Positions 53,891-62,165 of a stretch of 64,000 nucleotides of DNA are shown in pieces. The DNA is taken from NCBI GenBank assembly GCA_003222245.1, contig QHVH01000047.1:20769-84768 (forward strand), read 5' to 3'. Source of the stretch: Blastocatellia bacterium AA13 (GTDB lineage Bacteria > Acidobacteriota > Blastocatellia > UBA7656). Made by a program: the position numbers and the translations under genes. Below the pieces are notes generated by a model. The model made no database searches and was not told the DNA's origin. It saw only the letters and a list, made by a program, of their open reading frames with translations. Positions within the stretch are counted from its first letter, which is position 1. Each line of letters opens with the position of its first letter.

Positions 53891-54522
53891 GTTCTCGCCT
53901 CCACGCTTTTTGTTTCCAGGCGAGCCATCTTCTCGCGCAAGAGAATCAGCGACCTGCGCAGATGGCTCTTCACGGTGTTCACGGGCATGCCAAGCGCCTC
54001 AGCTATTTCTGAAGGCTCCATATCTTCCTGGTAGCGGAGAATAACTATCAGACGGGGTTTCTCCGGCAGCGTTTCCACCAGCCTCCCCAGCATCCGCTCG
54101 ATCAAGGGATCTTTCAGACGTTCGGGCGCGGACGGCTCCGCGATCTCTTCTATACTCACTTGGGGCCGCAAACTGCTTCTTCTCGCGCGATCGATGCACC
54201 GATGGCTCGCGACTCTGCGGAGCCAGAATCGCAGATGCTCCGGTGATTTCATCGCGGAAAGATTCTTATAGAGATGGAGAAATACGTCCTGCGCAAGGTC
54301 TTCGGCGGAAGCGCGATCCCGCAAAAAGTTGTATGCGATGCTGTATACCATTGACTGATGCTCGCGTACGATATCGGCAAACGCGGACTGGTCTCCCTCG
54401 GCGTAGCGCCGCAGGCAATCGTCCGTCTGGTGCACTGTCGGTATGCTCAATCGCGCTCCCTTCCAGCCCCACCAGATAATATTACGAGCGCGCGGCGGAA
54501 TCGAACGCAGAGACTCAGTCAT
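53887..54522 (-). CDS. ECF sigma factor
   Basis: 211 residues, with an N-terminal extension of about 25 residues that may be untranslated. Region 2: SAEDLAQDVFLHLYKNLSAM and VASHRCIDRARR; region 4: IVILRYQEDMEPSEIAEALG and NTVKSHLRRSL. It leads the operon sigma / anti-sigma / two DUF4252 proteins. Divergent from pgeF. Confidence 0.92.
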   Translation of the reverse strand: MTESLRSIPPRARNIIWWGWKGARLSIPTVHQTDDCLRRYAEGDQSAFADIVREHQSMVYSIAYNFLRDRASAEDLAQDVFLHLYKNLSAMKSPEHLRFWLRRVASHRCIDRARRSSLRPQVSIEEIAEPSAPERLKDPLIERMLGRLVETLPEKPRLIVILRYQEDMEPSEIAEALGMPVNTVKSHLRRSLILLREKMARLETKSVEART

Positions 54523-54676
54523 CGACTCCGAACAAATAGCAATTACCGTCTACAGCGCCTCCCGAGCGGGTCGAAAATCCGCGATCCCGGAACTCGCTTC
54601 ATAATCTCACCCCCGGTGACCGCAAGCGCTCGGAGCGGTTGCGCCGCTCAAGCGCCCTCGCTAGCATTCTGGGCTT

Positions 54677-55528
54677 ATGGAAATTGAACCTGAAGGCTCG
54701 TTTGAGGCCCCGTTTGAAATGCGAAGCCGTGAGGTCGATGCGGCCTCGGGCAAGGCGGTGATTTCCTACCTCATTTGCGAACCCCTCGAATCCGCCGGAT
54801 TCATAAATGCATTTAGCACGAGAACCGGCGGAGTCAGTTCATTGCCGTCGGACTCGCTTAACCTATCGTTGTTCAAGGGGGACACGAAAGAGAACGTTCA
54901 GGAGAACCGGCGGCGGTTCTTACAGGCGCTTGGCGCTGAACGGCATGCGATTGTAACCGCTCACCAAACCCACTCGACGAAACTGTGCCGGATAGACTCA
55001 GCCGGCCAGGACGGACTCGATTGCGACGCGCTGAGCACGCGATTGAGCCACACCCTGATCGGGGTTCAAACCGCCGATTGCTTGCCGATCTTGATAGCCG
55101 ATCCGAAGACAAAAACGGCGGCCGCTATTCACGCCGGGTGGCGAGGAACAGCCGGGCGGATCACCGAGCGCGCCGTAGCAAGCCTGATGCAGAGTGGTCT
55201 CGATCCCCGCAATTCCATAGCAGCGCTCGGCCCGTGCGCTTGCATTGATTGCTACGAGATCGGCTCCCACGTGATAGACCTATACAAGAAAGAATTCGGC
55301 TACTGGCGGTATCTTCTATCGAAGTTCACGGATGATGGAAAAGCCCATCTGGATATTCAGTCGGCCAATATTCAGCAGCTCGAATTTTGCGGATTCGATG
55401 AGGATCGAATTCACGTCGCGCCGCACTGCACAATGCATAACAACGACCTGTTTTTTTCCTATCGCCGCGAAGGAAACGGTCAGCCGTCGAAGGTCGGTCG
55501 ACTTCTATCGGTTATAGGCAAGAGCTGA
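54677..55528 (+). CDS. pgeF: peptidoglycan editing factor PgeF (YfiH/DUF152)
   Basis: 283 residues. Copper/zinc-binding pattern: TAHQTHSTKLC, DCLPILIAD, AIHAGWRGTAGRI and GPCACIDCYEIG; C-terminal DRIHVAPHCTMHN and FFSYRREG. Family enzymes remove wrong amino acids from peptidoglycan precursors; older reports call them laccases or adenosine deaminases. Probably cytoplasmic, without signal peptide. It stands alone between divergent units. Confidence 0.93.
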   Translation: MEIEPEGSFEAPFEMRSREVDAASGKAVISYLICEPLESAGFINAFSTRTGGVSSLPSDSLNLSLFKGDTKENVQENRRRFLQALGAERHAIVTAHQTHSTKLCRIDSAGQDGLDCDALSTRLSHTLIGVQTADCLPILIADPKTKTAAAIHAGWRGTAGRITERAVASLMQSGLDPRNSIAALGPCACIDCYEIGSHVIDLYKKEFGYWRYLLSKFTDDGKAHLDIQSANIQQLEFCGFDEDRIHVAPHCTMHNNDLFFSYRREGNGQPSKVGRLLSVIGKS

Positions 55529-55552
55529 CAGCGCAACAAGAATATTGGAAGC

Positions 55553-56578
55553 TTAACTCTCCTTCGCCGCGAAATATCCTCGGCGATGCCTTACGGTAAG
55601 GTCTTTCTGGTTCTTGATTCGCATCTGGATAGTCCTGAAGGAACCATCCTTGGTCTCATTGCTCGGCTCGTAAGCGAGCACATATTGAGATCGCAGATCC
55701 TCGTCGATCTTCGCGTAAGCCACGTCTTGATCTTCTCGAGTGCGCGGAAAGAAGGCGCGGCCTCCGGTATCTTCGCAGATCTTCTTCAGCACACCGGTCG
55801 CAATGTGAAAGTGATACGGATCGCCGATACCGATTGCGTAACAGATTATCTCGCTTCGCCACGCTTGTTCGATCGCCTCTTTCATCTTGATCTTGCTGGA
55901 TGTGTCGTCCCCGTCCGTCACCAGGATGATTACGCGACGGCCCGCTTCGCGCCTCAACAGATCCGAGGACACCGCGTAGATCGCATCGTACATAGCCGTC
56001 GATCCGGCATTGGAGTCATTTATTGGAGGCGTCCCCGCCCCGCCGAGCCTGCCCGCCGCTGCCGAGATTCTGACGCGCTCCAGCGCTCGCTGGACTTTTT
56101 CCAGACTCGAAGTCAGGTTCTGCAGCAGATCGGCCTCATTCTCAAACGTGATCACCGCGGCCGTGTCCTTGTTTGGCCTGAGCACTTTTCGGAAGAACTG
56201 TTGCCCCGCCATTACTTCGTCTCGCAGGGTGTACTGTTGGCTGAGAGATATATCGATCAGCATCGCGATTGTGATCGGCAGATCCGTCTGCCGCTCGAAT
56301 GAAAACACCTCTTGAGGCTTGTTGTCTTCGAGTATTTCGATGTCGTCCTTTGTGAGATCGTTTATATACCTGTTCTGCTTGTTTGTTACGTTGAAAGGAA
56401 CCGTGACCAGTGAAGTACCCAGTTTGAGCGACTGCTCTTCGGGCTTCTTTTCCTGTTCCGGTTTTTTTGTTTGTTGTTTCTGATCTTTGGATTGACCGGC
56501 GCTGGCCGACAGCAACAGAACCGGCGAAACGAGCGATGCTATTACCAATAGAATTTTTATAAACTTCATTTTTGTCAC
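55553..56578 (-). CDS. VWFA-related acidobacterial secreted protein (third of tandem)
   Basis: 341 residues. Signal peptide (LLVIASLVSPVLLLSASAG), a Lys/Gln/Pro-rich linker, then TSLVTVPFNVTNKQNRY, DDIEILEDNKPQEVFSF and a von Willebrand A domain with the MIDAS start MLIDISLSQ, then ILVTDGDDTSSK. Secreted, family-specific to Acidobacteriota and relatives (TIGR03436-type); ligand unknown. Its first 4 bases overlap the stop of the preceding VWFA gene, so translation is coupled. Confidence 0.88.
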   Translation of the reverse strand: MTKMKFIKILLVIASLVSPVLLLSASAGQSKDQKQQTKKPEQEKKPEEQSLKLGTSLVTVPFNVTNKQNRYINDLTKDDIEILEDNKPQEVFSFERQTDLPITIAMLIDISLSQQYTLRDEVMAGQQFFRKVLRPNKDTAAVITFENEADLLQNLTSSLEKVQRALERVRISAAAGRLGGAGTPPINDSNAGSTAMYDAIYAVSSDLLRREAGRRVIILVTDGDDTSSKIKMKEAIEQAWRSEIICYAIGIGDPYHFHIATGVLKKICEDTGGRAFFPRTREDQDVAYAKIDEDLRSQYVLAYEPSNETKDGSFRTIQMRIKNQKDLTVRHRRGYFAAKES

Positions 56579-57645
56579 TTCTTGGGGTCTTCGAGAGGAG
56601 CGTAATACCCTCGTCGATGGATCACGTGAACATCCGAACGGCCCGCTATATTGACCTCGATGCGCCGGAACGCGCCGTCTCGCGCCGCGTTTGAAGGCTC
56701 ATAGGCAATCAGATACTGGCTCCTCATCTCATTTTCGATTTGGCGGAAATTTCCGAGCAATTCCTCGGAGTTTCGAGGAAAGTAAGCCCTTCCTCCGGTT
56801 TCTTCGGACATCTTTCGCAACACGTCTTCACGCACGCCTTCGAATCGGAAGCGGTCGCCGATGCCGATCGAGTAAATCATGACGCCGGATCGCCACGCGC
56901 GATCGATCGCGTCTTCCAACTTTCTATTGCTCGCGTTATCAACGCCGTCGGTCAGAAGAATGATTGCACGGCGGGCGTTCGCTTCATCGCCCGAGCGGCG
57001 AATCTCATCCTTGCCCAGAATCTCATCAGCCGTTATGTAGACCGCGTCATAGAGCGCGGTCGCCTGGTTTCGAGGCGATGTTGAAGCAAATCTTCTCGAG
57101 AACTCAATCTGGTCCAGCGCTCTGTTCACCGTTTCGATTCGTGAGGTGAGGCCCTGCGCCAGATCCACGTCCTCCCTAAAAGTCAGGATTGCGGCAAGAT
57201 CGCTGCTCGCCCTGATTATCGAGTGAAGGAAGTACGCGGCCGCCATCTTTTCCTGTGGAAAGGTGAACTCCTGACTCCCTGACAGGTCAATCAGAATGGC
57301 TATGCGAATCGGGAGATTGACTTCGCGCTTGAACGTAAAGACGGTCTGCGGACGGCCGTCCTCCAGCACCTTTACATCCTCCTGCCGCAGATCGCCGACG
57401 ATGTGATTGTTGCGGTCCACGGCGCTGAACACCACGTTGACGAGCTCGGTTCCAAGATGCAGCGTTTGATCGGAGACAGGTATGTCGTCATCTTTGTCCT
57501 GAACACCGGTCTTGCTCTTGTCCTGAGCCTTCTGCTGAGGAGCGGGTTTCACGGAAGGCTTTTGGCCGGGCCTCGTGCTCTGAGCGACCGCCGCCGATAA
57601 CAAAAGCATCAATGCCGTCAAAGCTGCTGCTGTAGCCGATTTCAT
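56575..57645 (-). CDS. VWFA-related acidobacterial secreted protein (second of tandem)
   Basis: 356 residues. Signal peptide (ALTALMLLLSAAVAQ), Lys/Gln linker, TELVNVVFSAVDRNNH, QEDVKVLEDGRPQTVFTF, MIDAS ILIDLSGSQ and ILLTDGVDNASN, then QYLIAYEPSNA. The closest relative in the window is the downstream gene: same domain order and size. It lies 15 bases after the first VWFA gene. Confidence 0.88.
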   Translation of the reverse strand: MKSATAAALTALMLLLSAAVAQSTRPGQKPSVKPAPQQKAQDKSKTGVQDKDDDIPVSDQTLHLGTELVNVVFSAVDRNNHIVGDLRQEDVKVLEDGRPQTVFTFKREVNLPIRIAILIDLSGSQEFTFPQEKMAAAYFLHSIIRASSDLAAILTFREDVDLAQGLTSRIETVNRALDQIEFSRRFASTSPRNQATALYDAVYITADEILGKDEIRRSGDEANARRAIILLTDGVDNASNRKLEDAIDRAWRSGVMIYSIGIGDRFRFEGVREDVLRKMSEETGGRAYFPRNSEELLGNFRQIENEMRSQYLIAYEPSNAARDGAFRRIEVNIAGRSDVHVIHRRGYYAPLEDPKK

Positions 57646-57660
57646 ATTTATTCTCGCCTG

Positions 57661-58662
57661 TCAGTAGGAATAACCCTGTTTGTGAAACAGATGGCCGTCC
57701 GCGGCTATTAGTTTGACCTTGATCGAGCGCCGCTTGCCGGTCTTATCCTGCTTATCGGGCCGGTAGTTCAATACGTACTCGTGCCGCAGATCCTTCGCGA
57801 TCTGAGTAAAGGAGCTGAACAGCTCGAGCTTTTGAGACGGGAGAAAAAGCTGCCCTCCAGTCTCTTCGCACAAGCGCCTCAGTTCGCGGTCGTCGGAGCC
57901 TTCGACCGTCCCGCTTGTAATCCCGGTGAAATTCTTCGTGCTGATTCCAAAGATCGTCACGTCGTATCGCTGAGCAATTTCGATGGTCTCTTTTAACGAG
58001 CGCTCGCTGGCTGTATCCGCGCCGTCCGAGATTATAAGGATTATGGCCCGTGCGTCCGAGCCCTGGAGGCTCGCCATCTTCTCCTCGATCACTCTGTAGA
58101 CGCCGTCGTACATCCGCGTATATCCGCCGGCCTTGAGTTTTCTGAGCGCTCCGATCAGAGGCTCCTGCGCATCCGAGAAGTCCTGATGCAGCTCGACGTT
58201 CGAATCAAAGCTCGCAAGCAATATCTGATCTTTTCTCCGATGCGCGGTGACGTCTGAAACGAAATCCTCGGCCGCGTCCTTTTCGAACTTCAACTTGAGC
58301 TTCACGCTCTCGCTCGTATCCACCAGCAGGCCGATCCTCAATGGAAGCTGGCTTGGCGCCTGAAAGGAGTCAATGACTTGCTTCTTGTTGTCTTCGTACA
58401 CTTCGAAGTTCTGCTTCGTGAGGTCCGGTACAAACTGATTTTTGTTTTTTACTGATACGGGGAGTCGAACTGAAAGAACGCCGATGCGCTGGGGCTTATC
58501 ATCCTGGGCCGCAGTCGGGGCCGCGGTCTTTGATTGATCGGGTTTCTTTGCCCCGGATGTAGGCGGGGCTGCCTTTTGAGCAAGAGCCATTGCGCCGGCC
58601 AGGCTTAATAATGAAACCAGACAGATTGCCGCCGCGCGAATCGCCGCATTGAAGCTATGCAT
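57661..58662 (-). CDS. VWFA-related acidobacterial secreted protein (first of tandem)
   Basis: 333 residues. Signal peptide (AAAICLVSLLSLAGAMALAQ), Pro/Ala linker, LSVRLPVSVKNKNQFV, NFEVYEDNKKQVIDSF, MIDAS LLVDTSESVK and IIISDGADTASE, ending VLNYRPDKQDKTGKRR. It leads the three-gene operon and has a promoter 77 bases upstream. The MIDAS DTSES variant differs from the Ser-rich forms of the two following genes. Confidence 0.88.
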   Translation of the reverse strand: MHSFNAAIRAAAICLVSLLSLAGAMALAQKAAPPTSGAKKPDQSKTAAPTAAQDDKPQRIGVLSVRLPVSVKNKNQFVPDLTKQNFEVYEDNKKQVIDSFQAPSQLPLRIGLLVDTSESVKLKLKFEKDAAEDFVSDVTAHRRKDQILLASFDSNVELHQDFSDAQEPLIGALRKLKAGGYTRMYDGVYRVIEEKMASLQGSDARAIILIISDGADTASERSLKETIEIAQRYDVTIFGISTKNFTGITSGTVEGSDDRELRRLCEETGGQLFLPSQKLELFSSFTQIAKDLRHEYVLNYRPDKQDKTGKRRSIKVKLIAADGHLFHKQGYSY

Positions 58663-58738
58663 GGATATTTCGGAAGCCTCCGGTTGAATCGCTAAGATGT
58701 CACGGATATTCGAGATCGATGCTTGTCGGTGAAAAAAA

Positions 58739-58768
58739 AGTATATCGGCAGGCTCAAAACAGTGTCAA
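58739..58768 (-). promoter_or_regulatory. sigma-70 type promoter of the VWFA operon
   Basis: TTGACA (58768-58763), an 18-base spacer and TATACT (58744-58739) on the minus strand, both at or near consensus. Start near 58732, leader about 70 bases. Confidence 0.7.
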
Positions 58769-58879
58769 CGAACTCACTCGAATACGAGGTTCTCAAACAC
58801 TAATAGCCGAACGCGCACCGACCGTAGAATAGCCCGGAAAGCCGGCAATGCCGCGCGCTCGGATTCCGCCCCCAAAGAA

Positions 58880-59782
58880 TCACGAAGCGGCGGCCTTATT
58901 CCCATCGAGCCAATCTCGCGTCATATCGCACCAGAGCGCCAACCCTCTCCACTCGCCGAAGCTCGAATAGTAGCGCTCGATCTTCTTATCTGAAGCTGTG
59001 CGCCCCTTGTTCCGAGTTCGGCTGAACTTGGACCGAATCCACGAGTCCAGCGCGAGACCATCGTATCGGCCGACCAATCTCAATACGTTCTCCGCGGCGT
59101 AATCGCCCACGCCCTTGATCTTCTTCATCTCGCGCTTCAACTCAGGCGTCGCGAGCTCGGTTGTCAGCCAACCTTCAACATCAACCGCGCCGGAGGCTAT
59201 TTGATCGGCCAATTCCTTGAGGTAACCGGCGCGATAACCGGCGCGCACCTCGTTCGAATAAAACGCGACCGGCATTGCCGCCATCGCCTCCGGACTCGGG
59301 AACGACCTGCGTCCATCCGGAGTCTCGGAGCCCAGCAATCTCACCAACGCGTTGACCATCTTATCCGTGAGGGCCCACGAACAATTGGTCGTGCATATCA
59401 TCTTCACCAGATCTTCGAATACCGTTGGAGCCCGAAGCAGACGGCCCGCGCCTTCACGAGCAATCCACTCGAAATTTTCGGAGCCGCCTACCGCCGCGTA
59501 GAACGGCTTCAAGTCATCGTCGAGCCGGAGCATGTGACGAACGGCTTTCGCGATCGCAGCCTCCTGCGCCTCATTCAGTTCTTCGCCGGCTTCGATTCGG
59601 AGCCCGCCCTTAGCGCGGCAGATCGTGATTGAAACAGGCGGCCTCGCAGGAAGGTCTATGACCCTCAGGAGCCGCCACTTCTTCTGGTCGAGTTCGAACG
59701 GAACAAGCTCACTCCAGCCATGGCTGAAAACAGTCCTGACGAAATTAAAACTCCGCGGCGTTGATATTTTGATCTGCATCAT
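58880..59782 (-). CDS. HhH-GPD family DNA glycosylase
   Basis: 300 residues. The helix-hairpin-helix IKGVGDYAAENVL (about 225) is followed by the catalytic Asp in LALDSWIR. The N-terminal half (FNFVRTVFSHGWSELVPF) resembles the OGG1/AlkA beta domain. It lacks the four-Cys [4Fe-4S] motif. It should cut damaged bases, possibly alkylated or oxidised purines; the substrate is not fixed. Single gene. Confidence 0.85.
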   Translation of the reverse strand: MMQIKISTPRSFNFVRTVFSHGWSELVPFELDQKKWRLLRVIDLPARPPVSITICRAKGGLRIEAGEELNEAQEAAIAKAVRHMLRLDDDLKPFYAAVGGSENFEWIAREGAGRLLRAPTVFEDLVKMICTTNCSWALTDKMVNALVRLLGSETPDGRRSFPSPEAMAAMPVAFYSNEVRAGYRAGYLKELADQIASGAVDVEGWLTTELATPELKREMKKIKGVGDYAAENVLRLVGRYDGLALDSWIRSKFSRTRNKGRTASDKKIERYYSSFGEWRGLALWCDMTRDWLDGNKAAAS

Positions 59783-59983
59783 ATGAGAGCGTCTGAGATT
59801 GAGAGCTTCTGGGAGCTTTCTGAGAGTTTCGCCGGTAGAGTATGTGTTGAAGAATAATTTTCAAGCAAGCATATATTGTAGGGCTTCGACAAATTGCAAG
59901 GGGGAGGTGGAGTATTAGTGTGTGGACGCTTATCGAGTTTGGACCTTCGTCTCTCACCTGACGCGAAAAACCATGCTCGAGGT

Positions 59984-60088
59984 AAGGCCTGAAAGGCCGA
60001 CTATTCAATAGCCATCAGGGGCAAGCGCATAGCGCGTCGCCCCTGGTACCAGCCCCAATGCCTTCAAGCGCTGTAGGCGCGACATCGA
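59984..60088 (+). repeat. dispersed intergenic palindromic element, copy 2
   Basis: About 105 bases, beginning AAGGCCTGAAAGGCCGACTA and ending GCGCGACATC. The core stem CAGGGGC...GCCCCTG is more complete than in copy 1. Same orientation as the copy at 50064. Both sit in gene-free DNA. Here it lies directly before the 21-bp tandem array. Confidence 0.85.
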
Positions 60089-60117
60089 CGCTTTGTTGCG
60101 AGAATGATGTTAGCGCC

Positions 60118-60316
60118 TGCGGGAATCGTCTTTGCAATTGCCGGAGTCGACTTGACGGTTGCGGGAGTCGACCTGACGGCTGTGGGAGTCGACTTGACTG
60201 CTGCGGGAATCGTCTCGGCGTTTGCGGGAGTCGATCTGACCGCTGCGAGAGTCGTCTCGGCAGTTGCGCGAATGATCTTGACAGTTGCGGGAGTCGACTT
60301 GGCAGTTGCGGGAGTT
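60118..60316. repeat. tandem array of 21-bp units (nine full copies plus part)
   Basis: Units begin at 60118, 60139, 60160, 60181, 60202, 60223, 60244, 60265 and 60286 with consensus TGCGGGAGTCGACTTGACGGT. Most contain GTCGAC. There are no unique spacers, so it is not a CRISPR array. The length is seven codons; a 87-codon ORF (60058-60321) would read CGSRLDG repeats and another frame AGVDLTA repeats, but no start signal supports either. Probably a non-coding minisatellite; a short repetitive peptide cannot be excluded. Confidence 0.9.
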
Positions 60317-60371
60317 ACTGATCTGAACTCAACTGAATTTGAATTTGTATTTGATGTATTTGACGTGTTGA

Positions 60372-60400
60372 TTGACTCAAAAGGCGCCTCTTGCTATATT
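60372..60400 (+). promoter_or_regulatory. sigma-70 type promoter for tRNA-Ala
   Basis: TTGACT at 60372-60377, a 17-base spacer and TATATT at 60395-60400. Transcription would start near 60407, thirty bases before the mature tRNA. It lies in an A/T-rich stretch after the tandem array. Confidence 0.7.
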
Positions 60401-60436
60401 CACCGGGCAAATGAGCGTTCGCTCAATGATCTTTGT

Positions 60437-60512
60437 GGGGCTATAGCTCAGCTGGAAGAGCGCTTGACTGGCAGTCAAGAGGTCAGGGGTTCGAACCCCC
60501 TTAGCTCCACCA
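60437..60512 (+). tRNA. tRNA-Ala, anticodon GGC
   Basis: 76 bases with encoded CCA. Acceptor GGGGCTA pairs with TAGCTCC and includes the G3-U70 pair, the alanine identity element. D arm AGCTCAGCTGGAAGAGC, anticodon stem CTTGA/TCAAG with loop CTGGCAG, T arm with GGTTCGAACC. It reads GCC (and GCU by wobble) codons. The integrase gene stop lies at the next base pair, so the 3' half is the probable attachment site. Confidence 0.97.
60480..60512 (+). other. probable attL: 3' end of tRNA-Ala
   Basis: Tyrosine integrases commonly recombine in the T arm and acceptor end of a tRNA gene, restoring it upon insertion. The adjacent, inward-ending integrase gene makes 60480-60512 the best candidate core. 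The matching attR should lie beyond the window; the exact core length cannot be set here. Confidence 0.6.
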
Positions 60513-60513
60513 C

Positions 60514-61653
60514 TTATCCGACCTTTCGGGTTTCCATTGTGACAATCTTGTGACAATTTTGCTGAGAAGAGTCGACCTTCCCAGCCTTCTTGCCGTATTG
60601 CGCGATCTGCTCCAGCGCTTCTCGCTTGCGCTGATCAGTCGCGTGAGTGTAGCGCTTGGTCATTCTGAGATCAGCATGGCCGAGCACTTCAGCGATGACG
60701 AATGGGTCGGCGCCCACATCAGCGAGGCGAGTCGCGGCCGTGTGACGCAGGTCATGAAAGTGAAAGTTCTCCAAACCCGCTTCAACGCAAGCGGCCGAAA
60801 ACCCGTGCTTGATGTCGGTCAATGGTCCGTCGGTCTTAGGGCTGCCGAACACCAATTCTGTACTCGTCCGCCCGCCACCGAGCATTAGCAGCACCTCGCG
60901 AACGGTTTGATTCATAGGGACCGTACGCCCTTTGCCACTCTTCGAGAGGCTGCTTGGAATGTGGAAGTAGCCCCGAGCAAGATCAATCCAGGACCACCGC
61001 ATTCCCAGGATCTCACCTCGACGCATACCCGTGTTGACAGCGACTTCAACGATGGGCCGAAGGTGCGCCCTTCGTCCCGTTAGAGCGGCGAACAACCGGT
61101 CCTCCTCTTCAGCCAGCAGGTAGCGGTTGCGCTCGTTGTGTTCATCGTACTTCTTGACCTGACGGCAAGGGTTGGAATTGGCCTCGCCGTCACGAATCGC
61201 AAGAGAGAAAATCTTCGAGAGACAAGACAAATTGCGATTAACCGACGCTACGCTACGCTGTCCCTTACCCCGAGTCGGCTCCTGCAACCGCAACTTCTTG
61301 AATTTCTCAATTGCCATCGGCGTGATCTCTCGAAAACTCTTTCCCTCGAAGTATTGCTTCAGCACCTCGACATTGATTGCATCCGTCTTCCAGGAGCGCT
61401 TGTTCGCTTTCGACCAGGGCAGGAATACTTGCTCAGCGTATTCGATGAACGAGCCTTCGCCTTTCGGCTTGCCATAGACTCCTTCATACACCTCCCGCCT
61501 AATCGCTGCCTCAGCGTCCTTGGCGTCCTGCTTTGTTCTCGCTTCGGCCAGCGTGCCGCGATACCTGAGTCGCCGGATCATGAAATCGAAGTGCCACCGT
61601 CCACCTCGTTTCTTCACTGACATTCTGCTTCCCTTTCTCGATCTCTTAGCCAT
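60514..61653 (-). CDS. int: tyrosine recombinase (integrase)
   Basis: 379 residues. An N-terminal arm/AP2-like DNA-binding region (WHFDFMIRRLRYRG), a core-binding SAM-like domain (FIEYAEQVFLPWSKAN...SVASVNRNLSCLSKIF) and the catalytic domain with Arg (NTGMRRGEILGM), HDLRHTAAT, LGHAD and the nucleophile in TKRYTHA. All catalytic residues are present. The C-terminus reaches the tRNA 3' end; the nearby pair of TTGTGACAAT repeats (60535-60557) may be arm or control sites. Confidence 0.95.
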   Translation of the reverse strand: MAKRSRKGSRMSVKKRGGRWHFDFMIRRLRYRGTLAEARTKQDAKDAEAAIRREVYEGVYGKPKGEGSFIEYAEQVFLPWSKANKRSWKTDAINVEVLKQYFEGKSFREITPMAIEKFKKLRLQEPTRGKGQRSVASVNRNLSCLSKIFSLAIRDGEANSNPCRQVKKYDEHNERNRYLLAEEEDRLFAALTGRRAHLRPIVEVAVNTGMRRGEILGMRWSWIDLARGYFHIPSSLSKSGKGRTVPMNQTVREVLLMLGGGRTSTELVFGSPKTDGPLTDIKHGFSAACVEAGLENFHFHDLRHTAATRLADVGADPFVIAEVLGHADLRMTKRYTHATDQRKREALEQIAQYGKKAGKVDSSQQNCHKIVTMETRKVG

Positions 61654-61681
61654 CAGCCGGAAAGGTTGGCTGCGATGATAG

Positions 61682-62107
61682 TCATCGTGTGGCTAACAGT
61701 CTAGTCCGCCGTGGCCTCTTGTTCGCCGGCATAGTCCACTCGAGAATCTCTTCCAGCAAGAACAGCGTCTTGGCGCCCGCCTTTCTGAACGGGATTCGAT
61801 TCTGCGAGACCCAATTCCGAATCGTCTCCGGCTCGACACGCAGCAGCTCCGCAGTCTCTTCGACGGTCAGAAACTTCACTTGTGTCTGAGGCAATCCCGC
61901 CTTGAGCTTCTTAGCCAGCTCATTTTCCAGGCAGTCCGCATGAACCTTCGCATCAGGTTCGCTATAGAAGGGCACGAAACCGATCGGTCTTCGACACAGG
62001 CGGCAGGGCTCGGCCGCAATTTGGCGTGCAGCGATGCACTCAAGATGCGAACAGCTCGCGCACGTACCGCCCATCGTTCCTGTTGATGCTAGAGTGGCTG
62101 TCGCCAT
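61682..62107 (-). CDS. HTH (excisionase/MerR-like) protein with N-terminal Cys cluster
   Basis: 141 residues from ATG 62107, preceded by GGGGAG. Residues ~15-55 hold CASCSHLEC and CRLCRRP...HADC, a likely zinc site. Residues ~80-130 are a winged HTH_17: FLTVEETAELLRVEPETIRN, then NRIPFRKAGAKTLFLLEEI. Such proteins direct excision or regulate the element. It is 28 bases upstream of the integrase start in the same direction. Confidence 0.82.
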   Translation of the reverse strand: MATATLASTGTMGGTCASCSHLECIAARQIAAEPCRLCRRPIGFVPFYSEPDAKVHADCLENELAKKLKAGLPQTQVKFLTVEETAELLRVEPETIRNWVSQNRIPFRKAGAKTLFLLEEILEWTMPANKRPRRTRLLATR

Positions 62108-62165
62108 CACGCTCCCCAAACCTGCCTACTCTTTTCTTTCCCAAAAACTCTCACTGCTTGGCGCT

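Noticed and set aside
60118..60316. CRISPR array
   Set aside because: Repeats follow one another every 21 bases with no spacers and no cas genes nearby.
60104..60553. 149-codon plus-strand ORF
   Set aside because: It runs through the tandem array and the whole tRNA-Ala gene into the integrase antisense; the tRNA makes coding implausible.
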